Part shown: piece by piece, positions 16,943-25,180 of the stretch | Position numbering within the stretch: position 1 is the stretch's first letter | Layout of the letters: every line of letters starts with the position of its first letter | Translations under genes and position numbers: made by a program | The notes under the pieces: model-generated | Seen by the model: the letters and a program-made list of their open reading frames with translations, nothing else | The model's database searches: none | What the model was told of the DNA's origin: nothing | Origin: JAFKFI01 sp963795435 | Lineage (GTDB): Bacteria; Pseudomonadota; Alphaproteobacteria; Acetobacterales; Acetobacteraceae | NCBI GenBank assembly: GCA_963795435.1 | Contig: CAWCHV010000007.1 | Coordinates: 1,364,001 to 1,428,000, forward strand | Direction of reading: 5' to 3' | Length of the DNA stretch: 64,000 nt

Positions 16943-18019
16943 CTAGGCCAGCGCCTTGCTCTTGGCCTCGATCGAACCCAGCAATTCCTGCCAGGACGCC
17001 ACGAAGGACTTGGCACCCTCGCTCTGGAGTTGGGCTGCAAGAGCCGCGGCGTCGATTCCCGCCTTGGCGAATTCCGCCAAAACCGCCGCGCTATCGCCGC
17101 CGTCGCGCGGCAGGACCGCGCCGACCTCGCCGTGGTCGCCGAAGGCGCGCAGCGTGCCGGCGGGCATGGTGTTCACCGTGTTCGGCGCGGCGAGCTTGCT
17201 CACGTAGAGCGTATCGGGCGCATTCGGGTCCTTCATGCTGGTGCTGGCGAACAGCAGCCGCTGCGGCCGCGCGCCGAAATTCTCCAGCCGCTGCCAGCGG
17301 TCGCTATCCAGAACGTCCCGATAAGCCTTGTACGCCTGCTGGCCGATCGCGACGCCCAGCTTGTTCTGCAACGCCGCCGGCGCCTTGCCCGCGACCCCGC
17401 GATCCCAGCGGCTGATGAACACCGAGGCCACCGACCGGATGTCAGGGCTGAGGCCAGCCGCGACCCTGCGCTCGAGCCCTTTCATGTAGGCGCCGGCGGC
17501 GGCGGCATAGTGCTCGGCCGAGAACAGCAAGGTGACGTTGATCGGCACGCCCGAGAAGATCGCCTCCTCGATCGCCGGCAAGCCCTGCTGCGTGCCGGGG
17601 ATCTTGATGAACAGGTTCGGCTGGTTGGCCTTCTTGCTCAGCGCCTTGGCCTGCGCGACGGTCGCCTGCGTGTCGTAGGCGAGCAGCGGCGACACCTCGA
17701 GCGAAACCCAGCCATCCACGCCGGCCGTGCGCTCGTGGACCGGCGCGAACAACTGCGCCGCGCGCGAGAGGTCCTGCACCGCGAGCTCGAAGAACAGCGC
17801 CTCGCCGGATTGCCCCTGGCCCATCAGCCGCCGGATCTCGGCATCGTAGTCGCCGCTACGGCTGATCGCGTTGTCGAAGATGGTCGGGTTCGAGGTGAGG
17901 CCGGTCACCGACTGCTCGTCGATGTCGCGCTTGAGCGTGCCGCTGTCGAGCAGCGCTCGGGTGATGTCGTCGAGCCAGAGGCTCTGGCCGATATCGTGCA
18001 GTCGTGCGGTTGCCTTCAT
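16943..18019 (-). CDS. tal: Transaldolase
   Basis: 358 residues. The Schiff-base lysine lies in NLFIKIPGTQQGLPAIEEA, and the family motifs VTGLTSNPTIFDNAI and GVPINVTLLFS are intact. It belongs to the longer Tal form common next to pgi in actinobacteria and alphaproteobacteria. Reaction: transfers dihydroxyacetone between sedoheptulose-7-phosphate and glyceraldehyde-3-phosphate. GGAGAGG precedes the ATG; 15 bases separate it from the upstream HAD gene. Confidence 0.95.
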   Translation of the reverse strand: MKATARLHDIGQSLWLDDITRALLDSGTLKRDIDEQSVTGLTSNPTIFDNAISRSGDYDAEIRRLMGQGQSGEALFFELAVQDLSRAAQLFAPVHERTAGVDGWVSLEVSPLLAYDTQATVAQAKALSKKANQPNLFIKIPGTQQGLPAIEEAIFSGVPINVTLLFSAEHYAAAAGAYMKGLERRVAAGLSPDIRSVASVFISRWDRGVAGKAPAALQNKLGVAIGQQAYKAYRDVLDSDRWQRLENFGARPQRLLFASTSMKDPNAPDTLYVSKLAAPNTVNTMPAGTLRAFGDHGEVGAVLPRDGGDSAAVLAEFAKAGIDAAALAAQLQSEGAKSFVASWQELLGSIEAKSKALA

Positions 18020-18034
18020 GGTCCTCTCCGGCCG

Positions 18035-18724
18035 CTATGATGTCCGGAACGCTGCGCGATCCAGGCCCAGCAGATCGCCGATCGCCTCGATCTGGATATC
18101 CGCCGGTGGATGCGCGGCGATCTCTTTCGGGTCGAGCGCATAGTGGCCCTGCCGGGGAAACACCGTCGTCACCCGATTGTCCCACGCCTTCTTCACTGCA
18201 TCCAGGATGCGCACCTTGTCATCGATCAGCACGTAGTGCTTGGCCGGATAGAGGCGCTCCACGTCGTCGAGCTCGACTTCCTTGTGAATGTAGATCAGCA
18301 CCCGATCCTCGAACGCGCGCCACAGCCCGGAGCGCTCCACCTTGCGCGGCTGGAACACCGCGTCCCCGTCCGACAGGATCACCGTCGGACCCCATCGCCG
18401 CGCGTGTCGCACCGCATCCAGCGCGCGCGGATAGAGGCGGTCGGCGAACGGATAGTCCGCCAGCCAGTTGGAGATGCGCAGCACGCGCGGATCGTGCAAA
18501 TCCTCGGCCCGGTAGCGTTGCAAGGCGCCGAGATAGTCGGCGTATCCCAGTTCGCCGCGCAGCTCCTCGAACAGCGCCCAGTAGCGGTCGCGCGCCACCA
18601 CGCCGTACTCGTCGAGCAGATGCTGGCCGAGATCGGCCTGCACCCGGTCGTTGTCGATCAGCGTATTGTCCACGTCGAACAGGAAAATGACGTCGTGGGT
18701 GTCCGCGTTCCGCTCGTTCGTCAT
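18035..18724 (-). CDS. HAD-superfamily hydrolase in the pentose-phosphate operon
   Basis: 229 residues with HAD motif I FLFDVDNTLIDND (catalytic Asp17 and Asp19), a helical cap region, motif II in VILSDGD, and motif III/IV in HYVLIDDKVRIL. The ATG overlaps the zwf stop codon (ATGA), so translation is coupled. HAD enzymes near sugar-phosphate genes are usually phosphosugar phosphatases; here it could recycle or detoxify a pentose-phosphate intermediate, but the substrate cannot be read from sequence. Confidence 0.85.
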   Translation of the reverse strand: MTNERNADTHDVIFLFDVDNTLIDNDRVQADLGQHLLDEYGVVARDRYWALFEELRGELGYADYLGALQRYRAEDLHDPRVLRISNWLADYPFADRLYPRALDAVRHARRWGPTVILSDGDAVFQPRKVERSGLWRAFEDRVLIYIHKEVELDDVERLYPAKHYVLIDDKVRILDAVKKAWDNRVTTVFPRQGHYALDPKEIAAHPPADIQIEAIGDLLGLDRAAFRTS

Positions 18725-20112
18725 GCAGCCTGCTCCGCCGGGTTGGGATTGAGCCACGGTCCGTCCGCGCCGATCAGCTCCTCGGCCTCGTCCGGCCCCC
18801 AGCTGCCGGGCTGGTAGGGATAGACCGGCGTCGCGTCGTCCAGCACCCCCTCGACGATGCGCCACTGCGCGTCGACCAGGTCCTGGCGCGTGAACAGATC
18901 ACCGATCCCGCGCATCGCGTCGCCCAGCAACCGTTGATAGGGCGGCCGGTCGTCGGCGGCGCGCTCGGTCAGGATCAGCTCGACATCGTGGCCGACCATG
19001 TGCTCGCCGGGCGTTTTTACCCTTAGGCCAAGGCCGATGCTGACGTCGGGGCTGATCCGCATCCTGAGATGGCTCGAGGCGCTGGACACGATCTCGCCGA
19101 AGGTTTCGCGCGGCGGACGCTTGAACTCGACCACGATCTCGGCCGCCGTCACCGGCAGCTCCTTGCCGGCACGGATGTAGATCGGCACGCCGGCCCAGCG
19201 CCACGTGTCGATCTCGAGCTTGACCGCGACATAGGTCTCGACCTCGGAATCCGGCCTGACGCCACGCACCTCGCGATAGCCGGCATACTGCCCGCGCACC
19301 ACATGCGAGGCGTCCAGCGGACGCACCGCCTTCAGCAAATCGACCTTCTGGTCTCGCGAGGCCTCGTGATCCTCGCCGGTCGGCGGGTTCATCGTCAGAT
19401 TGGCCAGCACCTGCAGCATGTGGTTCTGCAGCACGTCGCGCATCGCGCCGGTCGCGTCGTAGAAGCTGCCGCGATCCTGCACGCCGAAATTCTCCGCCAT
19501 CGTGATCTGGATGCTGCGGACGTAGTTGCGGTTCCAGATCGGCTCGAACATTGGGTTGGCGAAGCGCGTGTAGACGATGTTCTGCACCGGCTCCTTGCCG
19601 AGATAGTGGTCGATCCGGAAGATGCTCTCCTCGGGAAAGGATCGGTCGAGCGTCCGATCCAGCTCGCGCGCGGACGCTCGATCGTGCCCGAACGGCTTCT
19701 CGACCACCAGCCTGCCGTTCTCGGCGCAGCCCGACTCCGCCAGCCGCCCCGCGACGGTCGCGAACAGGCTCGGCGGCACCGCCATGTAGTGCAGCGGCCG
19801 CTTCGCCTCGCCCAGCTCCTTGCGCAGCGCGGTGAAGGTGGCGGGATCGTTGTAGTCGCCATCGACATATTGCAGCAGGCCGATCAACCGCGTGACATGA
19901 TCCGCCGAGACGTCGATGCCGGCGTGCTTGAGGCTGTCGCGCGCGCGGTCCTTGAGCTGGTCCAGCGTCCAGCCGGCCTTGGCCACGCCGATGATCGGGC
20001 TGGCGAGCCCTTCGTCGCGGACCAGGGCGTGGAGCGACGGGAATATCTGCTTGTACGCGAGATCGCCGGTCGCGCCGAAAAAGACGATCGCGTCGGAGAT
20101 CCCGTCGCTCAT
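18721..20112 (-). CDS. zwf: Glucose-6-phosphate 1-dehydrogenase
   Basis: 463 residues. N-terminal FFGATGDLAYKQIFPSL is the NADP-binding motif; the active-site signature FRIDHYLGKEPVQNI with catalytic His is intact. It oxidises glucose-6-phosphate to 6-phosphogluconolactone. The ATG at 20112 overlaps the gnd stop (ATGA), deciding the start against a 94-codon upstream open frame. The pgl lactonase gene is not in this operon. Confidence 0.96.
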   Translation of the reverse strand: MSDGISDAIVFFGATGDLAYKQIFPSLHALVRDEGLASPIIGVAKAGWTLDQLKDRARDSLKHAGIDVSADHVTRLIGLLQYVDGDYNDPATFTALRKELGEAKRPLHYMAVPPSLFATVAGRLAESGCAENGRLVVEKPFGHDRASARELDRTLDRSFPEESIFRIDHYLGKEPVQNIVYTRFANPMFEPIWNRNYVRSIQITMAENFGVQDRGSFYDATGAMRDVLQNHMLQVLANLTMNPPTGEDHEASRDQKVDLLKAVRPLDASHVVRGQYAGYREVRGVRPDSEVETYVAVKLEIDTWRWAGVPIYIRAGKELPVTAAEIVVEFKRPPRETFGEIVSSASSHLRMRISPDVSIGLGLRVKTPGEHMVGHDVELILTERAADDRPPYQRLLGDAMRGIGDLFTRQDLVDAQWRIVEGVLDDATPVYPYQPGSWGPDEAEELIGADGPWLNPNPAEQAA

Positions 20113-21131
20113 GCGCCCTCCGCCGGCTTCTCGACATGGCCGCCGAACTCGAAGCGGAGTGCCGAGAGCAGCTTGTCGGCGTACTCGGCCTCGCCGCGCG
20201 AGCTGAAGCGGGAGAACAGGGCGGAGCTGATGACCGGCGCCGGCACGCCCTCGTCGATCGCCGCTTGCAATGTCCACCGCCCCTCGCCGGAGTCGGACAC
20301 GCGGCCGGCGAAATTGGCCAGGTCCGGGCTCTTGCGCAGCGCGCTCGCGGTCAGGTCGAGCAGCCACGAGCCGACCACGCTGCCGCGCCGCCACACCTCG
20401 GCGACCTGTGCGATGTCGATGTCGTAGCTGTACAGCTCGGGATGGCGCAGCGGCGTAGTCTCGGCGTCGGTTTCCTGTTTGTGCAGGCCGACGCCGGCGT
20501 GCTTGATGATGTTGAGCCCCTCGGCATAGGCGGCCATCAGGCCGTATTCGATGCCGTTATGCACCATCTTCACGAAATGCCCGGCGCCGTTCGGGCCGCA
20601 ATGCAGGTAGCCGTGCTCAGCCGGCCCTGGCTCGCCGTCCGCGCCCGGCGTGCGCGGGGCGGAACCGAGGCCGGGGGCGAGCGCCGCGAACACGCTGTCG
20701 AGCCGCGCGACCACCTCGTTCTCGCCGCCGATCATCAGGCAGTAGCCGCGCTCCAACCCCCAAACCCCGCCGCTCACGCCGACATCGACGTAGTGCAACC
20801 CCTTCGCCTTGAGCTCGCCGGCGCGCCGCACGTCGTCGTGGTAATACGAATTGCCGCCGTCGATCACGATGTCGCCGGGCTCCAGCAGCGGCGTCAGCGA
20901 GGCCAGCACGGCGTCCACCGCGCCCGCCGGCACCATCAGCCAGACCGCGCGCGGCTTCGACAATCCTTTGACGAAATCCCGAAGACTGGTGCTGCCCTTG
21001 GCGCCCTTGCCGACGAGCGCCTGCACCGGCTCGCTGTGGCTGTCGTAGACGTGGCAGTCGTGGCCCGCCTTGATGAGGCGCACCACCATGTTGGCGCCCA
21101 TCCGTCCCAAACCGATCATGCCGAGTTGCAT
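20109..21131 (-). CDS. gnd: 6-phosphogluconate dehydrogenase, decarboxylating (short form)
   Basis: 340 residues, matching the short, probably NAD-preferring GndA/YqeC form rather than the 470-residue E. coli type. Visible are the Rossmann motif GLGRMGANMVVRL, the substrate loop VGVSGGVWGLERGYCLMIGG, and the catalytic GAGHFVKMVHNGIEYG with Lys and Asn. It yields ribulose-5-phosphate and CO2. AAGGAG precedes the ATG. The strict overlap with zwf couples the two oxidative steps. Confidence 0.94.
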   Translation of the reverse strand: MQLGMIGLGRMGANMVVRLIKAGHDCHVYDSHSEPVQALVGKGAKGSTSLRDFVKGLSKPRAVWLMVPAGAVDAVLASLTPLLEPGDIVIDGGNSYYHDDVRRAGELKAKGLHYVDVGVSGGVWGLERGYCLMIGGENEVVARLDSVFAALAPGLGSAPRTPGADGEPGPAEHGYLHCGPNGAGHFVKMVHNGIEYGLMAAYAEGLNIIKHAGVGLHKQETDAETTPLRHPELYSYDIDIAQVAEVWRRGSVVGSWLLDLTASALRKSPDLANFAGRVSDSGEGRWTLQAAIDEGVPAPVISSALFSRFSSRGEAEYADKLLSALRFEFGGHVEKPAEGA

Positions 21132-21171
21132 CGAAATCTCCTTCCGCCAGGCGGTTCGTATATTTGTTCGA

Positions 21172-23247
21172 TCAGTTCGTCCGGCCCATCGAGCGTTTCG
21201 CCGCGGCGACCACGTGGTCGGGCGTGAAGCCGAAATGCTCCGCCACCACCTTGATCGGCGCCGACATGCCGAAACTGTGCATCCCGAGCACGACGCCTTG
21301 CGTTCCCGCGTAGCGATCCCAGCCGATCGCCGAGCCTTCCTCCACGGTCACGCGCGCGGTCAGCCCAGGCAACAATACGCTGTCGCGATAGGCTTGGTCC
21401 TGCGCCTCGAACAGCTCCCAGGACGGCATACTGACCACGCGCGCCGCGATCTTGTCCCGCGCCAGCAGGTCACGCGCCGCCATGCAGAGCGAGACCTCGC
21501 TGCCGCTGCCGATCAGGATGGCGTCCGGTTTGCCATCAGGCGCATCGGCGAGAACATAGGCCCCCTTGGCGAGACCGCTCGCGGCGGCGCATTGGGTCCG
21601 GTCGACGATCGGCAACGCCTGACGCGAGCAGATCAGCGCCGCCGGCCGGTTGCCGAGTTGCAGCACGACGCGGTAGGCCTCGGCCATCTCGTTGGCATCG
21701 GCCGGGCGGATCACCACCATGCCGGGAATCGCGCGCAAGGAAAGAATCTGTTCGATCGGCTGGTGCGTCGGCCCATCCTCGCCGACGCCGATCGAATCGT
21801 GCGTCCAGACATGCATCACCGGCAGATCCATCAGCGAGGCCAGCCGGATTGCGCCGCGAGCATAGTCGGTGAAGATCAGGAAGCCGGAGCCGAACGCGCG
21901 CAGCCCGGTCAGGGTCATGCCGTTCACCATCGCGCACATCGCGTGCTCGCGCACCCCGAAATGCATGTTCCGCCCGCGATAGTCCCCGATGTTGCCGCCG
22001 GGCTGAAAGTCGCCGGCGAACTCGAAGACGAGCCGCGTCTTGGTGCTGGGCGAGAGGTCCGCCGCGCCGCCGACCATCCACGGGATGCGCTCGGCCAGCG
22101 CGTTCAGCACTTTTCCCGATGCGTCCCGCGTCGATAGTCCCGATGCACTCGGCGCGAAACTCGGCAGCGCCTTCTCCCAGCCCTCGGGCAGACCGTGACC
22201 ACGAATGCGCTCGATCTGGTCGCCGAGATCCGGATACTGCGCGCGGTAATCAGAAAAATTCGCGTCCCACGCCCGATGCGCCTTGGCGCCGCGCGCGCCC
22301 ATATTGGCCGCGAAATGCTCGCGAACCCCATCCGGCACCACGAAATTCCGGTCCGGCGCGAACCCGAAGAACTCCTTGGCCAGCCGCACTTCCTCGACGC
22401 CCAGCGGCTCGCCGTGCGCGGTCGGCGAATCCTGCTTGTGCGGCGCGCCGTAGCCGATGTGGCTATGCACGATGATCATAGTGGGCCGGTCGCGGATTTC
22501 GTGGAACGCGCGATATGCCCGGTCGAGCAGCAGCGGGTCGTTCGGATCGCCGACGCTGACCACGTTCCAGCCGTAGGCGAGGAAGCGCGCGCCGACATCC
22601 TCGGTGAAGGCGATGTCCGTATGGCCCTCGATGGTCACGCGGTTGCTGTCGTAGATCCAGCAGAGATTCGACAACCGCAAATGCCCGGCGAGCGACGCGG
22701 CCTCGCTGGCGATCCCCTCCATCATGTCGCCGTCGCCGCACAGCGCGTAGACATTGAAGTCGAAGATGTCGAAGCCCGAGCGGTTGTAGGTGGCCCCCAG
22801 CCAGCGCCCGGCGACCGCCATGCCGACGCTGGTGGCGACGCCCTGCCCGAGCGGTCCCGTCGTCGTCTCGACGCCCGAGGTCCAGCCGTATTCGGGATGC
22901 CCCGGACAGCGGCTGCCCGCCTGGCGGAACGTCTCGATGTCCTCCAACGTCACCGCGTCCCGTGCCTCGCCTTCGTAGGACGGAGCGGCCGCCTTGATGC
23001 CGGCCAGATGGATCAGGCTGTACAGCAGCATCGAGGCGTGCCCGCTGGAGAGCACGAAGCGGTCCCGATTGATCCAGCCGGGATCGGCCGGATCGTAGCG
23101 CAGCACGCGCTGCCACAACGCATAGGCGGTCGGCGCGGCGTCCATCGGCGTGCCGGGATGCCCGGATTGGGATTTCTGGACGGCGTCCATGGTCAGCGTC
23201 CTGACCGTGTTGATCGCCATCTGGTCGAGATCGGTGTGCCGTGCCAT
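21172..23247 (-). CDS. tkt: Transketolase
   Basis: 691 residues with all TK domains: the ThDP motif GDGDMMEGIASEAASLAGH, the His-rich N-terminal active site (SGHASMLLYSLIHLAG), the pyrimidine-domain DSIGVGEDGPTHQPIEQ and FGMSAPIKVVAEHFGF near the end. It moves two-carbon units in the pentose-phosphate pathway and produces sedoheptulose-7-phosphate, the precursor for the GDP-heptose genes at 52.6-55.5 kb (a pathway link only). It is 46 bases after glk and 40 bases before gnd. Confidence 0.96.
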   Translation of the reverse strand: MARHTDLDQMAINTVRTLTMDAVQKSQSGHPGTPMDAAPTAYALWQRVLRYDPADPGWINRDRFVLSSGHASMLLYSLIHLAGIKAAAPSYEGEARDAVTLEDIETFRQAGSRCPGHPEYGWTSGVETTTGPLGQGVATSVGMAVAGRWLGATYNRSGFDIFDFNVYALCGDGDMMEGIASEAASLAGHLRLSNLCWIYDSNRVTIEGHTDIAFTEDVGARFLAYGWNVVSVGDPNDPLLLDRAYRAFHEIRDRPTMIIVHSHIGYGAPHKQDSPTAHGEPLGVEEVRLAKEFFGFAPDRNFVVPDGVREHFAANMGARGAKAHRAWDANFSDYRAQYPDLGDQIERIRGHGLPEGWEKALPSFAPSASGLSTRDASGKVLNALAERIPWMVGGAADLSPSTKTRLVFEFAGDFQPGGNIGDYRGRNMHFGVREHAMCAMVNGMTLTGLRAFGSGFLIFTDYARGAIRLASLMDLPVMHVWTHDSIGVGEDGPTHQPIEQILSLRAIPGMVVIRPADANEMAEAYRVVLQLGNRPAALICSRQALPIVDRTQCAAASGLAKGAYVLADAPDGKPDAILIGSGSEVSLCMAARDLLARDKIAARVVSMPSWELFEAQDQAYRDSVLLPGLTARVTVEEGSAIGWDRYAGTQGVVLGMHSFGMSAPIKVVAEHFGFTPDHVVAAAKRSMGRTN

Positions 23248-23293
23248 GCGCCTGCCCTGACTATCGACTGCGTGCGTTCGAGACCGCGCCCGG

Positions 23294-24286
23294 TCAGGTT
23301 TCCCTGAGCCGGTCCAAGCCGTACAGCGCCGCGCCGATCAGCGCCGCGCGGGCGGTGACCACATTGACCGGGATCGCCTTCAGAAGCTCGGCGAAGCGCC
23401 CCTTTTCGGTGAACGGACGCATGAACCGGCCCTCCCCGAGTCGATCGAGAACCCTCAGTGGCATCCCGCCCGCCAGGTAGACCCCGCCCGTCGCCAACAC
23501 CTTCAGCGCCATGTTCCCCGCCTCCGCGCCGAGCACGGATACGAATATGTCGAGCGCCGCCGCGCAAAGGGGATTGCCCTTGGGGTCCGTCATCCCCGCC
23601 TGCACGATGGATGGGGTCCGATCGGCCGCCGTCGCCAATAGCGCGGCGAAGCCCGGCGGCTCCGCAGCGTGTCCCGCGTCGCGCAGGAAGTCGTAGATGT
23701 TCGGAATGCCGCTCCCCGAGCAGACGCGCTCATACGCTACGTGGCCGTATCGCTCCGACAGATAGCCCCAAAGCTCCGCCTGCCGCGCGTCGCGCGGAGC
23801 GAAATCCGCGTGCCCGCCTTCGGACGAGCAGGCGATGTACTCGCTGCCGTTCCAGACGAGAAAGGCCTCGCCGAGACCGGTGCCGGGTGCGACGACCGCC
23901 AGCGGGCCATGCGGCTCGGGGCGACCGGGATTGAGGACATGCAGTTCATCGGGCAGCAGCGTCGGGACCGCGTAGGCGATCGCCTTGAGGTCGTTGAGCA
24001 GCATCACGCGCCTGAACCCGAGGTCGCGTCGCAACCCCTCCTCGTCGAGAATCCACGGCAGGTTGGTCAGCCGCGCATGGCCGGCCACGACAGGTCCGGC
24101 GACATCGAAGCAGGCCATCTCCGCGGTCCGACCGGTTTCGTCGTGGAACGCGCGCACCATGTCGCGCAGGTCGGCGTAGGCGGCGCTGTGGTACTCCCTC
24201 TCCGCCACGGGCGCGCGCGCGCCAGCATCGGGCGTATACAGCGCCAGCAGCGTCTTGGTGCCGCCGATGTCGCCGGCGATCAGCAC
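23294..24286 (-). CDS. glk: Glucokinase
   Basis: 330 residues beginning LIAGDIGGTKTLLALY, the phosphate-1 motif of the Glk (ROK-distinct) family, with catalytic Asp in LLNDLKAIAYAV and APGTGLGEAFLVW for ATP. It phosphorylates glucose. The start is a GTG with no clear ribosome site, behind a GCGCGG tandem run; an out-of-frame ATG at 24312 lies just upstream. First certain gene of the minus-strand operon. Confidence 0.93.
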   Translation of the reverse strand: MLIAGDIGGTKTLLALYTPDAGARAPVAEREYHSAAYADLRDMVRAFHDETGRTAEMACFDVAGPVVAGHARLTNLPWILDEEGLRRDLGFRRVMLLNDLKAIAYAVPTLLPDELHVLNPGRPEPHGPLAVVAPGTGLGEAFLVWNGSEYIACSSEGGHADFAPRDARQAELWGYLSERYGHVAYERVCSGSGIPNIYDFLRDAGHAAEPPGFAALLATAADRTPSIVQAGMTDPKGNPLCAAALDIFVSVLGAEAGNMALKVLATGGVYLAGGMPLRVLDRLGEGRFMRPFTEKGRFAELLKAIPVNVVTARAALIGAALYGLDRLRET

Positions 24287-24314
24287 CGCGCCCGCGCCCG
24301 CGCTTGTTGCATCC

Positions 24315-24518
24315 TCATCCCGTCACCGGACGGGCGAGCTTGTCGTCATGCAGCCACATCCCCTCGATGCGCTCAGGGAGCGCCCCCCTCGTCTCCGCCA
24401 CCCGCTTATAGAGCGATATCCAGCCGATCGGGCACAAGAAAGCGAGCCGCGGCAAGTTCCCGGCTCGCTTGTAACGACAGGCCGGAAGGATTAGGGCACG
24501 GCCCGGCGGAGCGCTCAA
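24315..24518 (-). CDS. Possible small protein upstream of glk
   Basis: 67 codons ending 28 bases before the glk start. The second half (LCPIGWISLYKRVAETRG, then ERIEGMWLHDDKLARPVTG) has protein-like composition and about 84% G/C at third positions, but I do not recognise it. The N-terminal half overlaps two hairpins (24440-24470 and around 24511-24535) and may not be coding. It could be a short leader protein for the glk operon or no gene at all. Confidence 0.3.
   Translation of the reverse strand: MSAPPGRALILPACRYKRAGNLPRLAFLCPIGWISLYKRVAETRGALPERIEGMWLHDDKLARPVTG
24440..24470. repeat. AAGCGAGCCG inverted repeat in the divergent glk/PNPOx region
   Basis: AAGCGAGCCG at 24440-24449 pairs with CGGCTCGCTT at 24461-24470 around an 11-base loop. 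The same AAGCGAGCCGCG string recurs near 24516-24527 inside a second dyad (GGAGCGC...GCGCTCC). Repetition of one motif in a divergent promoter region suggests regulatory sites or an RNA structure; role unknown. Confidence 0.4.
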
Positions 24519-24559
24519 GCGAGCCGCGCTCCGATGACCCGAATGCCGAGGAGCAGCCG

Positions 24560-24997
24560 ATGACGCGCATCCCCAAGACCCTGCACGAGCCCATCAACAC
24601 CGCCTTTCCCACCGATGTGTGCCTGGTCGCGACGGTGCTGCCGAACGGCTTCGCGCAGGTGAGCCCGCGCGGCAGCACGCAGGTGTTCGACGACCAGCAT
24701 TTTTCCCTCTGGGAGCGTGGCAGGGGCTCGACCGCGGACAATCTCGCGGACGGCACCAAGGTGACGATCTATTTCCGCAAGCCGCAGCTCCGTGCGGACG
24801 GAGTTCTGCCGAAGGGTGGCATTGCGCGCTTCTACGGCATCGCGCGCCTGCACAAATCCGGCGCCGTGTACGAGGAGGTCTGGAAGCGCCTGATCCAGCC
24901 GGAGAAGGATCGCGACCCTGGGAAGAAGGGCTTCGCCGTGCTGATCGAGGTCGAGCGCGCCGAGGAGTTGGACGGAACGCCGCTGGCGCTCGACTGA
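24560..24997 (+). CDS. Pyridoxamine 5'-phosphate oxidase-like flavin protein
   Basis: 145 residues from an ATG with GAGGAG 7 bases upstream. The split-barrel pattern (CLVATVLPNGFAQVSPRGS, then GTKVTIYFRKPQLR) resembles FMN- or F420-binding members of the PNPOx-like family. True PdxH residues are not evident, so vitamin B6 oxidation should not be assumed even though pdxY is nearby. Single gene followed by a strong hairpin. Confidence 0.8.
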   Translation: MTRIPKTLHEPINTAFPTDVCLVATVLPNGFAQVSPRGSTQVFDDQHFSLWERGRGSTADNLADGTKVTIYFRKPQLRADGVLPKGGIARFYGIARLHKSGAVYEEVWKRLIQPEKDRDPGKKGFAVLIEVERAEELDGTPLALD

Positions 24998-25046
24998 GCC
25001 GCCGCTCCCCGCGCGGGAGCCTGCCGCCGGTTTGTTGCTGACTTGT

Positions 25047-25084
25047 CCGCCTGCCGCGTGGCACCCTTGCCGCGCGGCAGGCGG
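25047..25084 (+). terminator. Strong 12-bp GC-rich hairpin after the PNPOx-like gene
   Basis: CCGCCTGCCGCG at 25047-25058 pairs perfectly with CGCGGCAGGCGG at 25073-25084 around a 14-base loop. There is no T run, so it is at best a weak intrinsic terminator or an mRNA-stabilising end; it could also affect the next gene's leader. Confidence 0.45.
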
Positions 25085-25180
25085 TGGAAGTCCTCCGCCC
25101 AAGGTCCAAGCGCGTCCGGGAACAGCACGGGGCGATCCGTTCGCGTGCACTCCGCGGCCGATACAACACGGGAGGCAGGA

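Noticed and set aside
24287..24318. Fifth frameshift at the glk start (ATG out of frame across a GCGCGG run)
   Set aside because: The GTG start gives a complete glucokinase, so no break needs to be assumed.
24380..24480. Possible tRNA, because of GGGTGGCGGAGACG-like text on the minus strand
   Set aside because: No cloverleaf with acceptor pairing or TPsiC arm could be formed around it.
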